Assembly (NCBI RefSeq): GCF_021018895.1
Contig: NC_079377.1
Coordinates: 23,736,501-23,800,500 of the forward strand
DNA length: 64,000 bases
Direction: 5' to 3'
Source of the DNA: Seriola aureovittata
Lineage: Eukaryota > Chordata > Actinopteri > Carangiformes > Carangidae
The position numbers were made by a program, and so were the translations under genes. Every line of letters starts with the position of its first letter. Position 1 is the first letter of the stretch. Shown piece by piece: positions 36,659-49,661 of this stretch. Below the pieces are notes generated by a model. The model was not told where the DNA came from, made no database searches, and saw only the letters and a program-made list of their open reading frames with translations.

Positions 36659-39600
36659 TCACACACTCAGAGTCGCCCAGTGAGAAATGGGGGAGCTGGC
36701 ACAGACGGATAATCGCCCAGTTAGTCCGTGTTCAGTCTTGCCAAAGTCCCTATGTCCGACTGAAGCAACGGCGAACTTCAGGATGTTCACAGGAGGGTAA
36801 ACTGGAGGAGGAGAGGAGGAAGAAGAAGAAGTGATGTCTCGAACAGGGAGGAAGAGGGACAAAAGAGAGACGGGAGGGAGAGACGGGTGGGAAGGAACAG
36901 CTTTACATCTGTGCATGTGAGGAATCCATGGCATCAGTGTTCGGGTGCCACTGCAGCTAAAATCCACAGCTATTTCTGCTTAACATGCACGTACGTCCCC
37001 CTCCATGTTCAATCCACGATGGGACGGTATTGTCTAGTCTAGGGGAGTGAAACTTGCAGGGTGGGTCTTATTGTTTCCCCCCACCCTGTACTGACCAAAA
37101 AAAAAAAAAAAGGAAAAAATGTTTCCCGATGCAGCCTGTTCCAACGGCTTCAGCCGAGTCAGCTTCCCTCAGCTCCCAAAACCAGTCTCTTTCGTAACTG
37201 AAAGAGAACAAGAGAGAAGAGATGTGTCGTTTATGCGTCTGTCCAAACACACTCCTTGGATTATCCTCTATCTTTGTCGCTCTTTGATTTTCGATCAGCC
37301 TATCATTTTTTTTTTTTTTTTTTGGGGGGAGATTTTTTTCTTTATCACTCTTTGGAATCTGAACCCACTTTGCTTCCTTTATGTGTGTCTCTAAATTCCA
37401 GTGAGGATAAAAATAAAGCCGTAGAATCCAATTACTTTTGCGGATCCAGTCAAAAAGCAACACTTCAGATGAGCACAGAGAGAGAGAGGGAGAGGGGGGG
37501 GGAAAGAATGAGGGGTGTTGTCGCGCTGTGGTATCACAGGGCGGATAAATCTGCAACTGCGACGCGTGATCCTGCTCCTTCTCCGGCCGGCTATGGATCA
37601 GATTTCTCCAAGCTGTGCGCTCAGCGCCCTGCTGTCTCAGTATACCGTCCGTTAATACTGCAGCAGGCGCTCAGAGAGCCTCTTCTCATCTATTTGCAGG
37701 GAGCATTCCGCCACTGAGGGATAAAATGAGAGGAAGAGGATGAGAAGCAGGGAGTGGAGATGGAAATGAATGAAAGAGGAAAGAGCAGAAAAGCAAGAGA
37801 TAAAAATAAAAAAAGGAAAACACAAACAGGAAGCCACAATGTTTTTAAAATATCCCACAGATGGTCTCTTCTTTCTCTCTGAGTGGTGTTTTTCCCTCAG
37901 TTCCTGAAAGCCCGTGCTCTTTCCAGTCAGCCTATGATTTGTTGGTCTGGTTGCTGGGATCCTCTTCTCGTCCTCCCCCCCCTCACAGGATGCCTTCTTG
38001 GAGATGATTAGAAATGTGCGCCCCGCACCGGGATGAGAACTTGCAACCGCAGCAGCAAAGACTCCCTAACCCCCTCTGGGGTTAGCAACATCCGACGGTG
38101 CAGCTGTCTTTACCTGTGGCAATTGTGATGCAGACGCACATACAGCTGCCTCCCTGAGCTGCCGCCGCTGAGAGGCAGAGAACGAATGAGAAGGGGGGGA
38201 GAAAAAAACGCAGGCACAGAGAGAGCGGAGTGTGCACACTGGTAGAGCGAGGATAGTGAGAGAGAGAGACAGAGGAAGGAGGGAGGGAGGGAGGAGAGAA
38301 AGAGGCTGCACCTGCTAGATGCACCAGCACTGGGAAGCTTGCCCACCTCCGTTAGCAGGGAGTGGAGTAGCAGAATGCATACAGAAAACTCGGAGAAAAA
38401 AAAGGGGTGGGGGTGGGGGGGTGGAGGTGTATGTACAGATAAATATAAAAGAGTGGGAGGGGGAGGTGAGGGGAGAGGTAGAGAGAGTGCTGCAGACGAG
38501 GCAGTTACCAGTGAGGAGCCCGAGTCCCAGACGGATCAGAGCAGGAGCACAATGCAGGAGATGTCACTCACTCACTCTGTCCCGCCCACTGCACAGCATC
38601 AGATGAGGGGGGGTGGGGTGTGTGTGTGGGGGGGGGTTAGGTTTTCACACCTTAGACCAAAACTTAAGTGCATTTGATGTCACATTTAGGGTTTATATGG
38701 ACACACTGTAACGTGGTCAGAATTGCAAAGCCACAAAAAAAATGGATGCATCCGACACAAACGTTTCTTTTATTTAGACGCAATCACGTCTTTAGCAGTG
38801 AACTCGTTTCTGTAGTGATGCCCATCTTCTTGTTTATTAGTTGTTATTTTATGTTTAGGATAATAAGATATCAGACCGTGCTTTGTACCGTATATAATGT
38901 GACTGTAATTCACTTTCACTACAAAACATCAAGCTTGTAATTACATGGTATGAGCTCTTCATTTATTTATTTTTTTAAATCACACCTGTGATTTGTTGGG
39001 TGAGCGAAGCGTTGCTTGCACTTCCACTTGCAGAAAAACATTCTGAATAAAATAAATAAAGTCTAGAGTATTCCTCTTTTTTTTTTTTGGTGTGTGGCTT
39101 TTCTTAATTTTTAATACATCACTTTAATGTATTCAGTGTGATGTTTAGTAATGGAATACCCTATAACAAAATTTGCATCTATGAGAAACGGTGTCTTTTT
39201 ACGGTAGGTGAAACCCTCAAGCATAAAGCTTATTTTATTTTCTCTTCCAATATTTTCTTCATTAAAACTCAACTGTGGATATCTCATATTCTGTTTTTTC
39301 CTGTAGGATTGTTTTCTCTTCTTTTAATGAAATTTCATGAGAAAAAGAAATAATAAATAGACCTAAGTCAAGAGGAAATAGTGTGGAGGCAAAACAGACA
39401 CAAGACAAAGAGCTAATAATATTTTGAGTTTCGCATCACTGCTTATTTTGTCTATTATGTTAATCAGCCAGTTTGAATGGCTGAGCCTCAGTAAATCCAG
39501 CCTGGGTTCAAATCCATTCAACAGTGAACAGCACAGTGTAAAACGAGGTTTAAGACGCTTGTTGTAAAACCATGCTCCGTTTCCTCCGTTGCATTGTGAC

Positions 39601-41261
39601 TATATCTTCATGTGCAAATGCGTCACAAGACAGACACACGTAAAGTCATGCAGATAGCCACCTGCCTGGAGGAGAATCTCTTAATTGGTCCCGTGGGGGG
39701 GGTCAAGGATTCTCACACCTCTCTTCTGTCTTCTGACACACACAGGTTTGGGGACTCGTGGCAGCATGAGTCTGTTAAAGCGGCCGTCGTGACACTGTGG
39801 TGGTTTGAAAGAATCGTCGATAATCACACTGGCAAGCGGCCACAGGGACACAGTTTAAATGCTAACCCATCTGCACTTCCACTCCATGACATTTTTAGGA
39901 TCCCAGGACCCACGTCTCTTTATCATGATATGTGATAGTGGATACTCATATTTTGAATTGCTGACTTTTATGTATAGGCAACTAAATAGTGTTGAAAAAG
40001 TGTGTAAACACACTTATAAACTGCTTTACCAAAACTCCAATTTATGTCTTTACGTTGTGGTTTTCAAACACATGCACTGATAACTGGAGCACTGCACTTT
40101 CTGTCTTTAATTGTAATGTGTTCTTTTCTGTGTGGCTGTATTTATCTGACAGTTGCCACGGGCACAAAGAAAAAAGTTGGGCGCGATGACAGAGCTCTCC
40201 TGATCCGCAGCTCTGAGTAACATAATGTCATCTGGATGGAAATGACATCGACATAAACAATATAACAAAGAGATAAAGTCGCTGCAATACAGCGATTACT
40301 CATCCAGGTTTTAATTCATATATATGACATCTCTCCCAGTGCATGCTGGGATAGTTTCTAACCAACTGTGACCCTGCAGAGCTGATGATAATGTTTAAAG
40401 AAAAGAAGATGAATGATTTTTTTCTTTTATCACATTAACTGTGTCATATTCAAAGTTCTTCAAAGGAAACTAAACGTAAAGTAAAACAACACAGAATTAA
40501 AATCAGGGAATTTTTGCACACAGTTTGTGGTGTGAAAAATTCCATTTACAATGAAAATGAGGCAGAGAACAGTCACCAATAACCCTTTTGCCTCCTCTCT
40601 GTTATTTCAAGCATTACGTTAAGTATAATGTTTCTGTTTATTTGATAATCTGGCAGTTAGCTTGCACTGTCTGTCACCACGGGGTTTATATTTAGACTCT
40701 GCTCAGTTTTATTTTTAAGCTTTTGTCACTCATTTATGCAGCAGTTGTAAATATCACTTTCAGTGCTGCTGTTCTCTACATCCCCGTGCCATCTGCTGTT
40801 TGCCATCAAGCTGTATAATCCTGTCAGATATCATAAAGTAGGTCTACTGTTAGATTATATTGATGCATTTGTCCAGCAAACTGTGTGACCATCGTTATTA
40901 TCGTATGAAAAATTCCACAACTTCTGCCCTGCCTCAGAAATCTGTATTAAAAGATCCTTCTCATTTTCAGCCCCGTGTTTATCCATTTGCAATGAGCACT
41001 TGAGTTGTACTCAGAATTTAGAAATCTTCCAGTTTCACCTTTAAAGCGTCTGGAGAGGCGTTCAACGAGTCTCGACTCGGCGCCTTCTCTCCCACTCTTT
41101 TTGTTCTCACAAAAAATGATATGAATTGTCTGTGTGAGATTCAGGGAGCAATCTGCCCTTTAATTAAAATAGTTGAGTTAATGAAACGTGATTGTTTTTA
41201 ATTAACTTTTTGGGGAAAAAATAAAAAAAGGAATTCTGGCTTTGAGATGAGTATTTGTTGT

Positions 41262-41480
41262 TAAAGGGATAGTTCGGGTTCTTTGACGTACTCATGAATA
41301 ATCATTACCACACAAAAAGAAAAAACTACAAAACTACAACATTTTTCTCAAGCGCACCTACAGAGCTCAGTGTATTAGATGAATCAGAAAGCAGCATTAT
41401 ACAGTGCACTCCGTAGGTGCCCCTGGGCGTAGGAATACGGTAGTTTGGCGGTGAGAAATGTAGTGCCAGTGGTGGCGTCA
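41262..41480 (+). repeat. Possible teleost MITE (AAAGGGATAGTTCGGGTT start)
   Basis: TTAAAGGGATAGTTCGGGTT followed by CTTTGACGTACTCATG resembles the start of a widespread teleost element (AGGGATAGTTCGGATTTTTTGA-like). The 3' boundary is not defined and only one copy is in the window. Confidence 0.4.
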
Positions 41481-42872
41481 CATGTTTATGAGTTGTTGAA
41501 ATGATCCAAAATTTCACCAAAAAACCTAAAAGCTGAAAACAGGTTTGTGTATCAGAACTTTGTTTTTGTTTTTTCTTCCTTCCTCTCCCATTAATCATCT
41601 CACCACCCCTCAGATTTATCTGGCGTTCCTCTGTATATAAAGTAGGTCAAACCAGCTCCACCTCCAGCAGCAACAACTGTAACAAGCTGCTCACATACTG
41701 ATGCTTCAGTAGTAATCATCTAATGATGTCATATATAATAACATATCAGTCAGAGGGAAAAAATAAATAATTTAACTTCATCTTGCTGCTAATACGTAGT
41801 GCTTTTACTTCAGTGGGATTTTTTTAATGCGGGGAATAATGGAACATTTTTACATTGATATACTGGTTCTTTTCATAAAAGGATAATAAATAAAGGATGT
41901 AAATGCTTCTTCCAGCCCTGGACGCGTTACTGTGCAACAGGGCCTCACTCACAGACCTATTTCAGGCACAATATGACACGATAACAATAATGCATATTCA
42001 TAATCTCAGAGCATAACAAGGCTATGCAGAAATGGACTTGGATGCAAACATGAACAAATGCACTGTTGCACATAGATAGACAGAAAGATAGCAGAACAAA
42101 AGGGAGAGTAAGGAGTAAACAGACGTATGCAGATGAAACACTCACAAGCCAGCTCTGATCAACACACACAGCAAAATAAATATATAAAAGTCTTGTGCTT
42201 GCATGGTTTTTGATGATATTGCTTGTTGGTATTACCAGACCTCAGAGACTGCTGCAACCTGCTTTTTAATTAAAGGGCAAACAAATGTATTTCCTCCAAT
42301 CACAAGAAGACAACAACAAATCAGCCCTGTTCCAAAAGGTCAAAGTTGTAGTTATTTGTCCAGGGCAATAATGTTGTGCATGAGAGACGGACTCGGCTTA
42401 ATCAGTCCATCCGGGAATTTCCAATCACTGAAAGCCAATAAGGCATACTTTTGTTAAATTGCTGCCAGATGGACAAAAAACAAAAATAAAACAAAAACAT
42501 GGCTGGATCGATAAAATATTTGCAAATTATTTGGTTGTTGCGTAATAATTCAGTTCGATGTTCAAAAAAAAGTCTTTTGATTCAATTTCTTTTCTGTGTT
42601 AGTTATTTTTACTTGTAGCTCGTGTGGTCTTCCCTCCTTTGTCCAACCTTGAGCTGGGTTGTAACAAATAGTTTCATGTAAAGATCCACCTTTGTATTCA
42701 CTGTTTTACATTATTCCAGGTTAATCACAATTCATACCTTCTTTCTGTTGTTCCAGATCTTTGTGTTCAGATCATGTTATTCAAGCTTATAGACCCAAGA
42801 ACGACTAGCAACTGTGCTAACAGAAGCTAATGTGATCCTACAGATCCCTATAGCCAACCTTTCTGCTATAAA

Positions 42873-42918
42873 GGTCTGTGGCCTCCGTCACCGACCTCAG
42901 TGACGGAGGCCACAGACC
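42873..42918. repeat. Perfect 18-bp inverted repeat, 10-nt loop
   Basis: GGTCTGTGGCCTCCGTCA (42873-42890) is followed by the loop CCGACCTCAG and the exact reverse complement TGACGGAGGCCACAGACC (42901-42918). Flanking AT-rich bases extend the pairing imperfectly. The GC-rich stem contrasts with its surroundings. Confidence 0.95.
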
Positions 42919-43100
42919 AATAAAAGCCTGAGCTCATTATACACAGTTCTTTAAAAAATAAAAAAATAAAAAACTGGGCTCATTCCAAGACGTGAAGGTT
43001 TTTATCTCTGTCTGAATGTCATCCCTCTTGCATTGAAATTGCAGCGGTGTCTGCTGGGTCCGGCAGGGTGAAGCCCTAAGAGAAAACCCATGACTCACAT

Positions 43101-43130
43101 ACACACACACACACACACAAACACACACAC
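43101..43130 (+). repeat. AC microsatellite, one interruption
   Basis: AC units broken by AA at 43119-43121. Confidence 0.92.
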
Positions 43131-45987
43131 TTGTACATGTACATAAAGATTTCCCACTGCTGAAGTCCTGCACGGCTTCTGACAGGTTGCACAGGAGTTT
43201 CACACGTGATTTATGAAGGCAACAAAAAGAAAGGACTGTGAGTGCTCCGCCCTGTAGTGTAGTCTGTCTCTGTGCCGTCATGGAGCAAATCGTTCTCTAT
43301 TGTTAGAAGCTGAAAAAGATGTTTTCTCACTGAATTAAAGAGGAGACTGTTTGTTTGTTTTCCATTTACCCAGGATAGCACTTTGTAACTTTTTTAGCTT
43401 TCCTCCTGTAGTCATCTCTTCAATGAGAAAAAAAAATGTACTTGACAGAACAAAATTAGACAGAAGACACATTTTCTCGCACCAAACCAATGAGGCATAC
43501 CGTGTAAATAACGACTGCAACTGTAAACATTCACCGGTGGTATGACAGTTTTATAATTAGAAAAAACCAATGGGTTAAAACTCACTTCTTAGCTCTTTTT
43601 CCTCCTTCCTCCTTAAACCACTGGAGACAGCAGTTTCCTCAATAACCACTCCGGCGTCAGATGGAAATTTTCTGCTGAATCAATGCAAATGCAGCCCAGT
43701 GAGTCTGTCTGAGCTCCCACCCTGGAGACCTAATGATAAGCCCCAGAGGGCATCCCATAAACATTAACTGAAAGATGGGAAACGGTAGGGGTCAGAGGTC
43801 AGCGCATATTTCAGCCATTAAGAGGTTTGTGTGTTTTGTGCTACATCTAAATTTAAAGAAAAGAATACAATCATGTATCTTAGGACACTTCTGAAATTTC
43901 AATCCACCCTTTACAAATTAACAACCACTAATTTAGAAATTCTGCATAGACTTCCACATTTCTTATATTGATAAGAACCCACTAATACTTATCACCAACT
44001 CTGCAATAAATGAAGTGTATGGTTCAATCTGAGAACTCTCATTAATGTTGTTTTTGGCAGCAGCTGGAATCTGTTTTGGCCACGCGACATGGAGAGAAGG
44101 AAACGGTGGAGATCAAACCAGAGCTGAAACACAAGGGACTTCATCAGGTGGACACAAACACCACTTCAAATGAATTCAAATAGGTTTGTGTGTCTCTCAG
44201 CTTGTCCTGGATTTTCACCTTCGCGGCTCTTTGCCCAAAATTTATTTCCTTCGTAGAATTTGCTGCCAAGCCGTCGGGGGCTCGTGGACGGCGTTAGGGG
44301 GGCTGCCAATCCAACAACAACAGAAAAAAAGAAGTGGGATTTGAGAAGAGGGATTGCCTCCGAGTTTCAACAAACAAACAAACCAAGAAAAATCCCCCGG
44401 ACCACCAACCCCCCCCACCCCACCCCACCCCCCAATGTTGAACCTCATTAGCAGGACGAGGCAGCTGTCAGTGGTGACAGGCTTATTGGTGGTTCGGTCA
44501 CAGTATTGTCAAAATCTATTCACAGGGGTCTGATGTCATGCGTGAATCAATGAACAAACAAACGATGAGGTGTGTCCCTCGGCCTAATTACTGTGATTCT
44601 AAGCATGTATACATTGTTAAATGTTAAGGATTTCTTGTCTATGGTGGGGGAGACCATGATGTAGAGCTTTATTACACACATTTGGCTAGGTCCGGATTGC
44701 TAGCTGATAAAACGGCTGATTCCATTGACCCAGGGTTTCGGGATCTGGACATCAGCGGGGTCATGATTGTCTTGTCTTCCCTCTGTAGTGATAAGGTCAG
44801 CACACCCTGCTTGAATTGCCATCCAGTGCTCCCAGCCTCTGCTGTGAATTCCTGATCATTATCAAACATGTTCAATAGTTGCAGCAGCAGTCTTGTAGTG
44901 TTTAATTTAAAAGGGCAAATGTCTTAGGACACCTCACTCAATTGAAAATAAATTGTCCTCAGATGAGGCAAAATCTGTCCAAATTTAATCTGTATTTTAC
45001 ATTGTGCAATATGGATACTATGCTTTCAGGTTAAAAGGGTTTACCAAACTTCTTAAACACTAAGATCAACTCCAAAGACAAACTCTTTAATTCTGTGCTC
45101 TGTCTCTTGTTCCACTGCACAAATAAAAAACAACAACTCCGTAATCCTCTTCCTCACTCGGCTTCTCGACCAATTTATAACAGCTTCCAGTTGGAACAGT
45201 CTGACAGCAGAAGTAAAGTGGAAAGGGGGGAAACAAGGCCAGACATTTTCTAAAAACGTCTCCAAAAACTATCAGAGAAATCATTTTGTTAATCACCAGT
45301 AACTAAAAGAATCTTTACTATTACTGTTAGTGACAGAATCCCTCAGGGGCAGAGCATCGTTTGCAAGTAAAGATGGGATTTATTTACGAAAAGGTAAAGA
45401 GAGTTCTGGAGCTTCTCTGGTTGTGGGTTCTAACCTGCAGGTGAGTCAGTGGCTTGATTGGAGAATGAGCTGCAGGTGTGTGGAACCAGATGCTCCGCCC
45501 CCAGATCCAGAGACACACAGACAGACAAGGAACAAACACACCCACAAGAGGGGGTGCCATCCGCCCAATGACCCAGAGTTTTACTTTGGAAGTCAAAGCT
45601 GTTGATAGTGACTGTGTCTTAATTGTTATCAGCACGGCATCAAGCTCACCTCAGAGAAAATAGTGTTTGATAAAATAGAGGCTTCTAGCTGCTACACTGC
45701 TCAGCTCTGGTATCACCTTCCTCAAATCTCAAATCTCAACTGTCACATGCTTTTTCTTAACTGATTTAATGCACTGCCTTTTTTTAATCTTATCTTTCTA
45801 TGTTCTTGCAATACACTCATTTTAATTTTAATTTGTTCTTTTGGCTGTTTTAATGCACTTTTGTGCAGAGTTTCCTATGGAATCTGTGCATTGAGTTTGG
45901 GTTACTTTGATTGCCTTGTTGTAACAAGTCGTTCTTGAATACGAGTTCTGACATTACATAATGGCCTGGTTTGGTGAGGTCACAATG

Positions 45988-46085
45988 TAAGGCAAGGCAA
46001 GTTTATTTATACAGCACCATTCAGACACAAGGCAATTCAAAGTGCTTTACAGACGCATGGAAATACATTAAAAAGAGAACATTAA
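45988..46085 (+). repeat. Dispersed teleost repeat (AGGCAAGGCAAGTTTATTTAT type)
   Basis: It starts AAGGCAAGGCAAGTTTATTT, then AGCACCATTCAGACACAAGG and CAATTCAAAGTGCTTTACAG. This ordered set is one of the most frequent interspersed repeats in teleost genomic DNA. It is truncated and non-coding. Confidence 0.6.
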
Positions 46086-46427
46086 GATGCCATTAAAATT
46101 GCAAATTTGCATTAAGTTATATCAAGATTGCATAAAATCAGATAGGAAACTTTCTTTTACAGACGAAAAACTACCCTTTTTCACCTGAGTGTACACTCTT
46201 ATACTGAATGGCACCTCGGCTCTGAAGGCGAACGGCACAACAGAACCTCTTTTCCTGACAGACACAAATGCACCACAGGTTTTGATTACACCGAGGTCAG
46301 CCTCTTTTCAGCTGCCCCGGGACATTTCCCCCTACGGGTGCAATCTCGCTGTGGGTTTTATCTGCGGCTGGCACAACCCGAAGTTGCCCCAGAAATAACC
46401 AACCTCTTCGATGGTGCTGTGGGGGGT

Positions 46428-46428
<1 letters not shown>

Positions 46429-46478
<50 letters not shown>
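46429..46478 (+). repeat. (AC)25 microsatellite
   Basis: Fifty uninterrupted bases, the longest AC array in the window. Confidence 0.97.
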
Positions 46479-46480
<2 letters not shown>

Positions 46481-46847
46481 TAGGTTTTAAAGCTGGAGTG
46501 TGGGACTTATACATACATTCAAGCCCTTGCCAAACAAGGTTACTCTATGAAAGAAGCCACTTATTTCTGTTTAATTTGAGGCCAATCTTTCATTTTTCAT
46601 CCGTTTGAGGGGTCGCATGGCGTTCTTTGCAGAGTCTATTGAAACACAAAACAATAGAGTTGTGCAGTGCTGTTTTATTTGTGGGTTAGGTCATGGAGAT
46701 TAATGGTTGCACACAGAAATATAATAGTCTTAACCTTATGTGGGCTGACCTAATGCTGCTAAATGAATCAGCAGGTTTAATTACATGTGCTGCAGGTAAA
46801 CTCTGACACTACACACATGTTGCGTATGAGTTGTCTGAACACTTAGC

Positions 46848-47296
46848 TTGATGTGGCTGGTGTCCAAGTTCCGAAAAGAGGCTTGTCAGGTGTTTGCAGC
46901 CAGTAATGCAAGTGTTCAGCCCCAGGGAAGCAGAGAGGTGTCTGCATGTCTTTCACCAAGTGAGGTTGTCAACCGAGATACTCTCAACAAAGTAAGTGAT
47001 GACTGCGATGTCACTCTGGTCGACGAAATGCACAACATTTTCACATTCTGCCCTTTGACAGCACATCGGAGGAAAAGCCTGTGTTTAAAACTGAACTTTG
47101 TGCCGGTTTCAAGTGAAGGCGTTGATATGCTATGAGGGATTTTGACCAACCATGTCAAACGAAATGTATAGACGGGGACGGTAACTGCCTTTTCCAAGCT
47201 TTATGGCATATGGCAGCACATACTTGCAGATTTCTGTCAAGTCTTGGACATGAATGTACCTTTGTGAAAGAAATATATCAGAACCTGGGCGACTGA
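46848..47296 (+). pseudogene. OTU-domain protein relic (transposon-type)
   Basis: Two overlapping frames together resemble a transposon-associated OTU cysteine protease. The first frame (46848-47135) gives 95 codons ending in VDEMHNIFTFCPLTAHRRKS and a Leu-rich tail. The second (47132-47296) contains CIDGDGNCLFQALWHM, which carries the OTU signature DGNC-h-F with the nucleophilic Cys at 47186-47188. The second frame is +2 relative to the first, so there is a frameshift near 47110-47132. It stops only about 50 residues past DGNC, before the expected catalytic His region. OTU domains occur in cellular deubiquitinases and in several large eukaryotic transposons. The single-copy ruin and its repeat-rich neighbours point to the latter. 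No intact reading frame remains. Confidence 0.6.
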
Positions 47297-47785
47297 ACTT
47301 AAAATACAGAGCTGACCTGTTTGGTACACCTATATTTACCTACAGTGGCTGAAGTATTCACCTACCAACTGGAGTCAGCCCTGTGTGAGCTGACCCAATG
47401 TGGCTGCAGTTCACCTGTCGACTGGAGTCAAGTGACTGAGCAATTAACCTGCACAATGTGAAGAAAAATGTGTCACCTGTAGGTTGTAATGTGTGTCAGA
47501 ATAAAAGGTTCTGAGGATTGTGTTGGCATTCGCAATAAAACAGGATCTGGAGAGAAAAAGAACAGTTTGCACAAGACAAAATCCAAAGTGCAGTGACGAC
47601 AGTGAGGAGATAGAGAAAATATGTCTCGCAATGTCACAAAGATGAACATCACAGAATCAAACTCAAACAGTTGAGTAAAGAGAAATATGCCAGAGATAAT
47701 GAATTTCAAATGAGTTTGAAATTGGTCAGTGAAGTGAAGTACGGCCGGGGGCACGGTCGACAAACTTTTTGTCTGTTGTACTGAT

Positions 47786-48029
47786 CTACCCCTTGAGCTG
47801 TTTTGCCATATTCTCCGCATACAGCCTGTTCCTCCACTTGGTTTTGGTGTGAGTCAAAACTGAGAAGGTCACTTCACACATATAAGCAGCTCCGAAAGGC
47901 AAAAGTTCATTCGGTGCGTGTTTTCCCAGCTAAGGATATTCTATTTCTAACGTCAAGCCAAAACTGTCAGTGACTGTTCAGCGTCTTTAGCCCAAAGTCA
48001 GAGGACAAATCCACTAGATTTTGCTGCAG
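47786..48029 (-). pseudogene. hAT-family transposase relic (ZBED5/GTF2IRD2-like C-terminal region)
   Basis: Read on the minus strand from 48029, one frame gives LQQNLVDLSSDFGLKTLNSH, a stop, then QFWLDVRN. After a frameshift a second frame gives NELLPFGAAYMCEVTFSVLT followed by HTKTKWRNRL. This matches the order and wording of the hAT C-terminal dimerisation region as seen in ZBED5-like and GTF2IRD2-like proteins: QxxLxDLxSD, then FWLxVR, then LLPFxxxYxCExxFSxLTxIKTKxRNRL. At least one stop and one frameshift break it, so it is dead. A CTG/CAG repeat (48043-48072) lies directly beside its 5' edge. The transposase N-terminal part is not recognisable. Confidence 0.75.
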
Positions 48030-48042
48030 TCTTGCAGGTACA

Positions 48043-48072
<30 letters not shown>
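48043..48072 (+). repeat. (GCT)10 trinucleotide repeat
   Basis: Thirty perfect bases adjoining the 5' edge of the hAT transposase relic. On the minus strand one frame reads as a run of serine. Confidence 0.95.
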
Positions 48073-48074
<2 letters not shown>

Positions 48075-49661
48075 TATTCACACATTTAAGATGGAAGTAC
48101 TGTTTGAAATAATCATTGTTTAACTTCCACTTCAAAAACCACAGAAGTTTGACGCCCTGTAGTGGATACTGATTTGTCTTAAACCTTTTTTCATTAAGAC
48201 AGATGAAAGAAATGCTGAATGAGGGGTTTGAAGAAGCTACGCCGGGCATAATATCATGACTTCGGCTCGACACTGATTGGTGCAGTTTTAACACAACTGA
48301 TACCAAAATCATCATCTGTCTTGTTTGTTTGTGGCAGCTGTTTGTATGAGGATACACTGTGGATTCATAAATCCTCTAATCCATTCTAAATCTAGCTGCT
48401 AACAAAAACATTTTGATATTAATATTTCAGATTTTTTCTTGATTCTGGGACCTGTTGATGAGAAATAGTCATTGTCATTATTCATGCATGCAGTGTTATA
48501 CAAATGATGAAGACATTAATGACGGCTGTGACTAATAAACCTATGGTCCTTCGATTTTTGAAAATAAGCATTAGCGTTCAGTCTACTCATGGACTCATGT
48601 TCATGCGAGTACATTTAGTCTGGCGTCTATTTAGCATGTAAAGCACCTCACTCAAAAAATGTCTCTGAATTCTAAATCAGTTAGAGGCAGCACACCTCCT
48701 GAACCTGGCTTATTGTTGATTATGCAAACAAATCAACCTCAGAATGAATTTCCTTTGCCCTCATTTTATTTGTTTGTTTTCGTCGCCCATCTCCGTCGTT
48801 TCCTCTCCTCCGAAAATTGCTGTTGTTTGTGCATAGATCCTCTGTTATCTCATTAAGCCCTCCAAACACTCAAGCTGCCTGAAGCCTCCATTATTCTTTT
48901 TATCTCTGATTAGGGATTCTATTAAAAAAGTAAATGAGGTCTGTGGGGCCCTTGTTTTTGCTGTCTTTTTTTTCCCCAACAAAACTTGTCCTAACCACAT
49001 CTTTTTACATCATATTGATTTAGAGAGCTTCACTCATCTGAATGAAACCATTGGCAACTAAAGGCTATTCATATCATTTGTTTATCATTGTCTTAAGGGT
49101 CGGGCTGGTGAGTCATTACATTCAATCTTTTATTTTCTCTCAATCAAACCATTTTGGACTGATCCTCGCAGCCCTCTGTCTTGCAGAGAGCAGCTACATC
49201 CAAAGCGACAATAGAAATCTGGCATATGAATGTGAGCACGTTGTGTGTGTGTGAATCCAGTAATGTCAGCTTTATTTTAAACCAATCACACCTATGTTTA
49301 TTCACCAGTGTGTCTACGAAACAAAAAAGCATCAAAAGAGCATATGGTAGCACAGAGTCAAAGACAAAGGGCTGCAGTGCGAGAGTGATGCGGGGGCTAA
49401 AGTGAAAGGAAACGTCATGGTGAGTTTACAACAGATGTAGCACTTACAAGCATAAACAGCCACAGAGCTACGGTATGGCTGATGAAATTTACAATAAGCT
49501 ACAGAGAGCTTATGGAAAGTATTACCAACCACAATGCAGCCCACACTGTGGGTTGACTATGAATTGCTTTGGACTTGTACACTAATGGGAATACTTATTT
49601 ACTGCCAGAAAGATCAGCAGTGCTGTAATTTCTGACTCAATATATTTGGCACTTAAATAAA

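Larger units (their letters stand above)
36389..38650 (-). promoter_or_regulatory. nrg3: nrg3 5' UTR and promoter flank (extent inferred)
   Basis: This is the region directly upstream of the nrg3 start codon. It holds several ATGs before the main start, a CA repeat (36636-36658), A and T homopolymers (37097-37111 and 37309-37323), long purine-rich tracts on the plus strand (for example 38225-38300 and 38380-38490) and a moderately CpG-containing patch around 37550-37680. No clear TATA box could be assigned and the transcription start is unknown, so the boundary between UTR and promoter is not set. The upper limit is where purine-rich sequence gives way to AT-rich intergenic DNA. Confidence 0.5.
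38651..45985. other. Gene-free DNA upstream of nrg3
   Basis: AT-rich sequence without a recognisable exon or RNA gene. It holds a T run (39079-39090), a possible B-box-like GGTTCAAATCC at 39504 with no tRNA fold around it, a MITE-like start at 41262, the perfect 18-bp hairpin at 42873 and a CA repeat at 43101. Open frames up to 114 codons show no domain features. Confidence 0.6.

Noticed and set aside
36244..36834. 196-codon plus-strand frame upstream of and overlapping nrg3
   Set aside because: It overlaps the antisense of exon 1 and then runs through a CA repeat and a Lys/Glu-rich low-complexity tail. No known protein.
37068..37556. 162-codon minus-strand frame in the nrg3 5' flank
   Set aside because: It crosses A and T homopolymers and has no domain. 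It could at most be an upstream frame in an unusually long 5' UTR.
39490..39560. Possible tRNA gene from the B-box-like GGTTCAAATCC at 39504
   Set aside because: No acceptor, D-arm or anticodon arm could be built around it.
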